Shown here in pieces: positions 58,151 to 64,000 of a stretch of DNA of 64,000 nt. The notes under the pieces are model-generated. The model saw only the letters and a program-made list of their open reading frames with translations. It was not told where the DNA came from and ran no database searches. The DNA is from Mangifera indica (Eukaryota > Streptophyta > Magnoliopsida > Sapindales > Anacardiaceae): positions 8,293,463-8,357,462 of the forward strand of contig NC_058137.1 in assembly GCF_011075055.1 (NCBI RefSeq), read 5' to 3'. The position numbers were made by a program, and so were the translations under genes. Position 1 is the first letter of the stretch. Each line of letters opens with the position of its first letter.

Positions 58151-60703
58151 GTAGATAGTGATAACGTAGTAATCTAGCTAGCTAGTTGAAGAACCAAGTC
58201 TCAAAAACGGATGATCTAGCTTTTATGAGCATTAAAGTGAGATATAAGAACCACTCACATCATCATCTCATCAATAACTCAACATTAAATGAACGTTTTC
58301 TATTCAATAGTTTACAACCGCTGAAATCTTGCTTGAGGTACAATTACAAATGTCTTAACCAGCAACAAGTGACCAAACAACTGTTACTTCATGCTCCTTG
58401 AAGAAAAGAGGTCTCTCCAAGCTGAGGCTACATTTATTCTCTGCAGCACATCCTTCTAATGCTCATCTAACAAAAAATTAGCATCTCCTCGAAAGAGGAT
58501 ATTGCAAATGAATATAAGATTGTCTCTTATTTAAATTCAAATAGTGAAAATATTTTAGGAGGATTCTGATCAATAAAAGTTTGATTGTATTTTCCCTCCA
58601 AAGAATCTTCTTGTATATAGAAGGGGGAGGAGAGGAACAATGGACAAGTCGAGAGAGGCACAATGACAATCAAAACAAAAAACACAAGTTGCAACAAAAT
58701 GTCATTAAAATGTTATTCTCTTGTACTACACCTATATCAATAATAGAGTAGTACTATATATATAACTTTGTATACAAAAATTACATGTTATTATATAATC
58801 GAATAGTTTTAAATTAAAAATAAAATAATATTCAATTACAAGGTGACATGTCAATGTTTGTGTATATAGTTTTATTGTTAGTAATAATATCGTGGACATA
58901 GACATTCTGATCATTGGATCAAATCACATTAAAAACTTTTATATCTTATTTAGTCTTTTTCTTAAATCTATTTATATTCTCAAATATCGTAGCAAACCAA
59001 TCCAAGTTTTTTAGATACTAACCACTGCTATCACAGTTTATCTTACACATGACTCAAAATTGCATACATTAGTTGATGATGAAAAATCACACCAATACAA
59101 TGCAGTGATCTCGCTGATCAGACTGAATTTATTTTATTCAAGTACAAATTAATATTACAAAGTATTCATCAAAGATCCTGGAAAATGATAGTAGAGATAT
59201 TGACAAAAGCAAGAATGAGTCCTTTATTTGTAAGATTTTGAGCTAGCCCCAATAAAACTGATGTTTCAAGTCACAAGAATGATTCCCAGAAAGGTCAAGT
59301 GAAACAAACTTGAACAAGTGTGTGGATAGATAATAATCAAATAATTCCACAGAGTAACGATTTTATTGCGCCATTTGCATAAATAGCCCATTGAAAATGG
59401 CGGCAACTATGGTGGTGTGGAGTGAGCTCAGCGAGGACGTGGCGTGTTTTTGTGTTCGTCTTTGATATACAATCGTGGATAGGAGCCATTCTATAGTTGA
59501 TTCTGCAAGTTCGGAATGATAGCGATGTTATATACCGCTTTTGAAGCTTGTTAATTTTTGTATACGAGTGTGTCAGGAATATATATTAAACTTATAAATA
59601 TAAAAATTAAAACTTATATTATATAAAACTAATTAATTTGTGTTAATATTTAATCCACGTACTTATATACTACTTACTTTACTCAATTTTATTAAATATG
59701 AGACTTTTTTTTTTTATTTGAGTCTTTAACACTTCTTCTTAAATATAACCACCGTAGGCTAGTAGACCTGCTGTTTGGTTCAATCAGTCTTTGATTAGGT
59801 GTGTTGTCACTTGTATCAGCCTTTGAACAAGTCTTTCTTCCCAGTTCTTTGTTGCGATGCATAGAATGATTGTCAAGGAATATATCGCGTATTCTGTAAC
59901 TAGAGAGGAGGATTTGGCTCTTTCTTTTATTTAAAAACTAAAATGGTTAATTGGACTCCCCATCAAAAGCCCAACCACCTTCATTAACCCACACTTATAA
60001 TCCTTATTAATACTCATAATGTAAAGTTTGTCTATGTCTTTAATTTACGGATTAGGGTGTTTCATAGTCTATTGTAATTGAATCAAAATTAGAGCAGTTT
60101 TATGATTCTGCAATTGGTGTGAAATATTGATTTTGATTACATGAGTTTTATCAAGAGAAAGAGAAGTTTCTCTTGCTGCTCAACCAAGAAGTGTTATCCA
60201 TTAACTGTGAAATCACAAAGCAAAGATCATTCATAATTATAAAACCATCTCTAGGTAGGAAACTTCCAGTAGACAAACTGAAGAAAAAATTCAATTTGAG
60301 ATATCAAAACTACCTGAGACAGATATCCATCATAGAAGCTTAGCAAGATCTATTCCACAAAACATCTAACAAAGGTCGATGAGATAAAGTAAACAAAGTG
60401 ATGCAGAGTCTAATCATTAAACTTTGTTCATCTCTATTTACCATTTCATCAAAAATTTAAAAACTCAAGAAACAGTATATAGAATAGAGTCATCATTGAG
60501 AAAATACATACAAATAATGATAAGGCAGATAAAAAAATCATTTAAAAGGTGCCGATCAACCACAAATCCAATAGAATCTGATGCAAAATGTTGGGAGCCA
60601 CTGTCACTGGTATTCTCGAAGGTTATGGGGCACTTGTGCTACTGTATCTTCTAAAATCTATGACATTCTTGTCAAAGGAATTAGCTGGTCATTCAAAGCT
60701 AAC
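58151..60703. other. Intergenic, no gene recognised
   Basis: AT-rich. About 59575-59760 resembles the internal repeat of the 3.3-6.4 kb block ('ttatattatataaaactaat', 'ttattaaatatgagactttt'). Around 60230-60655 there are coding-like but broken frames (KLPVDKLKKKFNLRYQNYLR and a 76-codon frame at 60424-60654) that I cannot assign to a family. Confidence 0.45.
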
Positions 60704-60934
60704 AGATTTTATGACTGATTTTATGCCATTCATTTTATGGCTGATTTTATGTCATTCATTTTATGGCAGATTTTATGTCATTCTATAACTGATTCTATGG
60801 CAGATTCTATGCCATTCTGTGGCTGATTCTATGTCATTCTGCGGCTGATTCTGTGACAGATTCTATGTCATTCTATGGCTGATTCTATGTCATTCTATGG
60901 GTGATTCTGTGGTAGATTCTATGGCAAACTTTAT
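60704..60934 (+). repeat. Minisatellite, 21-24 bp unit
   Basis: About ten diverged tandem units built on GATTCTATGxCATTCTATGGCT alternate 'gcagattctatg' and 'ggctgattctatg' forms; early units have GATTTTATG and the later ones GATTCTATG. It begins inside a short open frame (60588-60788) that has no recognised product and ends before 60940. Confidence 0.85.
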
Positions 60935-61099
60935 ACCTTGTATAGCTGTAATTATTGTTGTAAATTCTTTATATTTTCCTTATTTAGGATATACTAGCTG
61001 TAGGCTATTTTTAGACAGATTTGTATATGGTAGTTTAGCTATTTTTTAGAACTAAATTTCAGCTTGTATTCATAATATATAATGGGCATTCTTCTCCAA

Positions 61100-61781
61100 G
61101 AGGAGGACACCAGTTTTTGCTCAAAACTTTCTAAGATTATCAATTCTGTCCAATAATTCATTTCTAAGAATCATGGGGTCCCTATTCTATATTTGATGGT
61201 GATGTGTTTTTGCAGAGCTTGCACACTTTTTTTAGCCTAAATAGCTAGTTTTGTGCTTGGCATCTTTCTTCTAACAATCTTGGTGTTGGATCATATGTTT
61301 CATTTAAGTGCCCTAATGTCTTAAGATTCTTGTGCTGTAATGGTTATTCTTCTCATGCCTCCACTGTCTATTCCTGTAAAGATGGACATTTTACCAAATC
61401 ACAGATACTTGACCAACTGCTCAGTTCAAGGAGTTAATACAGACAACACATTCGGGGACCATTTTTTTATTGGCAGATTCCTTTCACATTCACCAAGCAG
61501 CAGTCTCTGTTTTGCCAGTTTGTATCTACTCTGCTTCGCGGGAGGGTCCAAAAATCTCATATATATTGGTTAAGCTCCCCTTTAAAACTCTAACATAACA
61601 ACTTTACATATTGAAAATCGTCATTCAACGAGGTTTTAGAAGAGAAATATCAATTTATGAATTCAAAGGATACAACTCAATTATGTATTCATGTAACGTT
61701 AAACTAATTTAATTTTATAATTTATAACATGTGATGATTCTTGGAATTTATATTGTTTCATCTACGAACTAATATTACATG
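61100..61781. other. Retroelement-like flank left of a primer-binding site
   Basis: No gene. The sequence ends ...ACTAATATTACA at 61779, as an LTR would just before the primer-binding site at 61782. The LTR's left edge could not be located. Confidence 0.35.
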
Positions 61782-61793
61782 TGGTATCAGAGC
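61782..61793 (+). other. Retrotransposon primer-binding site (tRNA-iMet)
   Basis: TGGTATCAGAGC is the exact 12-base complement of the 3' end of plant initiator tRNA-Met, two bases after a ...TTACA edge. It marks the start of an LTR retrotransposon's internal region on the plus strand. The 700 bases that follow contain no recognisable gag. Confidence 0.7.
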
Positions 61794-61796
61794 TAA

Positions 61797-62540
61797 ATGT
61801 ATTAGGTTATAAAATTTGAAAATTTAGGGATCAAATTAGTATTTTATTTATTTTGAATTAGGGTTTGCAATTAGGGATCAATAATACCTAATTCTAGGGT
61901 TTTAAGATTGAATTTCAATATGATAGGATTCTGCATTTAGTTGAATTTTTTGCGCTCGATTGAACCTGAACAACCATCAACCAACGATTTTGCTTCACTG
62001 CCTCAATTTGCAAAGAAATTTGAGGCACCTATGTCACTATTAGCATTAGCCATATGCCCATGCCTCTTCTTGGTTGACCGACAATGTTTTCAGGTTTTCA
62101 GACTCCTTTGAGCCTAAAAACATTGTTACTAGCAATCTAAATTGTCGTGACTTGTGGCACTCCTGTTATCGTGATTTTACTGTGTGAATCCGAGGTGACA
62201 ACATTTGCTTGAGCTACCTCTAATGTGATCCATGAGCGCAAGATCAACTAATCTTTTGTCTCATGCTTTACATATGGTACAATTGCCAACACTTCACTTG
62301 AGACCAATGCTAAGTTTTTCACGAGAAGGGACTATTTTGGATGATCCTACTCTATAAGTAATTGGTTGAAACTCTTATCCATCTAATTACCACTCGACCA
62401 AATATAACATATGTTATTTATATTATTAATTAATTCATGATTGTTTTTCATACTATTTACTTTTTTGATTTGTATCATTTCATATATCAAAAACATCTTA
62501 TTTCATGGTATTTAATTCTCTGTTCAATCTCCACTTATAT
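61797..62540 (+). other. Internal region of a decayed retroelement, unclassified
   Basis: Follows the primer site; broken frames only. It may belong to a non-autonomous (LARD-like) element or to the copia remains on its right. Confidence 0.35.
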
Positions 62541-62547
62541 TACGTGC

Positions 62548-63010
62548 ATATTATGATGTTAATTGGGAGAATGATCCTACAGATAGAAGTTCCACCATTG
62601 GTTATTATTTCTTTTTAGTAGATTTTCTCAACTTTTGACATAGTAAAAAAAAAATGGTAGTTTCTCATTCGAGTACAACATAGAGTATAAAACACTTGTA
62701 AACATTACTTTTAAACTTATCTAGTTACTATAGTTGTCGTAGGATATGTGGGTCCCTCAATCCAATGCAACAAATGTTTATTATGAGAAACAAAGTGTCA
62801 TTTAGATTGTTCACAATAATAATTTTCATCAGCGTACCAAATATATTGACATTGACTTTTATTTTTTTTTTTTTGTCATTATCTTATCAATGTCACCTTT
62901 CATCTCATTTCAATACCTTCTATTGATCAAATAATAAATGTCTTCACCAAAGCCCATTCTCCAGGATGATTTCATGACTTATATTACAAACTGTTTTCCC
63001 ACTTGCATTT
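62548..63010 (+). pseudogene. Ty1/copia RNase H remnant
   Basis: The fragments DVNWENDPTDRSSTIGYYFF (from about 62554), a broken SKK...SSTxAEY-like part and NNNFHQRTKYIDIDF (about 62816-62860) reproduce the order of a copia RNase H domain, including the 'DADW...RSTTGY' and 'H.RTKHID.D' blocks. Stops and frameshifts abound, and the rest of pol upstream is missing. Confidence 0.7.
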
Positions 63011-63200
63011 GAAGATGGATGTTAGAATATATTGCATCCTATTATATAACTCTTGCTTTAGTTCGTTGTGTAGGTTATCTTGTTTCCTTATATAGAATTT
63101 AAGCTCCGACATAAATTTATGTATATAATATGTTTCAATATATGCAAGATATGTTTTTCATGCAGTCTTTTACAAAGTATATTTGTTGAACATTTAATAT
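63011..63200 (+). mobile_element. Polypurine tract and start of a copia 3' LTR
   Basis: GAAGATGGA (63011-63019) precedes TGTTAGAATATATTGCATCC (63020 on), the usual opening of many plant copia LTRs, at the right distance after the RNase H remnant. The right end was not identified; the end coordinate is a guess. Confidence 0.45.
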
Positions 63201-64000
63201 AGTTTACTTGTAAGGATATATTTTTGCATTGTAACTTTTCCTGGTTTAGGAGAGTTGATTTGGTATTTTACAACCAGCAAGAGAAGTTTTGAATTGTTGA
63301 TCCTAGCTCATCCAAGCTTTGATCTAATGCATTATTTATACATTATTCATTTGGAAAAAAAAGATTTTAATAAGATAAATGTAAATCTATTCAATCCATG
63401 TTTTCAAAGTCGAACTGAACATCGACTCGATGAAAGACACGTTTTATGGAGACTACTCCCTTTGTCATATTGAAGAATTTTTGCGTCTACATATTGAAAA
63501 TGGTGAGGGACTAAGATTGAAATGATGTTTGCCTAACGAAGCCCACTAAAATGGACCAAGAATTAGGTTAAACACTACTAATTAGATTGAGAAGATAGTT
63601 TTGCGTGCTAAGGTGGAATTAATGGAACAATGTGATGTGAAAGATTGTAATGTAGTAAATTACTTGGATGATCTTAGAGAGAAGCATTTGGCTGAATAGT
63701 TAGAGAAAAAAATAATTAGCCACAAGCTTGGTCGCAATCTTGTTTTCAAGTCTACTTCATTAATCTTATCAAGCTTTGAGCATTTTTCAAACCTAAACTA
63801 AACCCAAAAGAAAATTTAGTTCTGTGCATTTTTAATTTGAACAACATTTATCTATTTTAAAGGAGAAAATTCAAGAGGTAATATAAAAACCAAAAATAAT
63901 ATCTAGAAACTATCAATCATGCTATTTTATTTTTAAAAAAAGCTATGTGTATATAGTTTTAAATACACAATATTATTTTATAATTAGATTATTATGAATT
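63201..64000. other. Intergenic to window edge
   Basis: No supported gene. A 72-codon open frame at 63255-63473 and coding-like words further on (CDVKDCNVVNYLDDLREKHL, about 63630-63690) could belong to a decayed retroelement, but I cannot place them. Confidence 0.4.

Overview
This is 64 kb of plant nuclear DNA, very AT-rich, gene-poor and packed with layered transposon remains. Intron-containing plant genes, a plant-type PPR gene, a STOP-type zinc-finger gene, Ty3/gypsy, Ty1/copia, hAT and Mutator-like debris and a decayed caulimovirid (pararetrovirus) insertion all point to a eudicot. The species cannot be named from the sequence.

Genes: (1) the 5' part of a minus-strand, intronless pentatricopeptide-repeat gene runs off the left edge (1-1143). 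(2) An intact LRR receptor-like kinase gene of subfamily LRR-II has 11 coding exons (35732-41708), whose lengths sum to 605 codons plus stop; it closely resembles Arabidopsis At5g10290/At5g65240. (3) Two tandemly duplicated minus-strand loci (42847-43023 and 44440-44658) encode small acidic proteins of unknown function. (4) A single-exon minus-strand gene encodes a STOP1/STOP2-type C2H2 zinc-finger factor (49452-50486).

Layout of the rest: 1.4-6.4 kb is a segmentally duplicated block (1.6 kb tandem units) in which one copy carries a 481 bp MITE with a TAA target duplication and a related empty site lies nearby. 8.1-10.7 kb is a dead hAT transposase (minus). 11.9-18.0 kb is a degenerate minus-strand gypsy element with gag and a primer-binding-site remnant. 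18.0-20.2 kb is a solo LTR with target duplication ACTTT. 21.4-27.9 kb is a broken endogenous pararetroviral sequence, split by a second solo LTR (22.5-24.5 kb, target duplication AAATT). 28.95-32.90 kb is a Mutator-like element with ~200 bp terminal inverted repeats and an exact 9 bp target duplication; its interior is AT-dinucleotide sequence holding five GC-rich nested palindromes, a decayed sixth, and a short coding-like segment that may be captured host DNA. 51.8-55.0 kb holds two more truncated LTRs, 55.3-56.0 kb a Mutator-type MITE, 60.7-60.9 kb a 21 bp-type minisatellite, and 61.8-63.2 kb retrotransposon remains including a copia RNase H fragment.

The most unusual object is the palindrome-loaded Mutator-like element at 28953-32895. 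The genes have no evident functional link with one another; this is ordinary plant gene order inside repeats. All calls are from reading the sequence; no database search was run.
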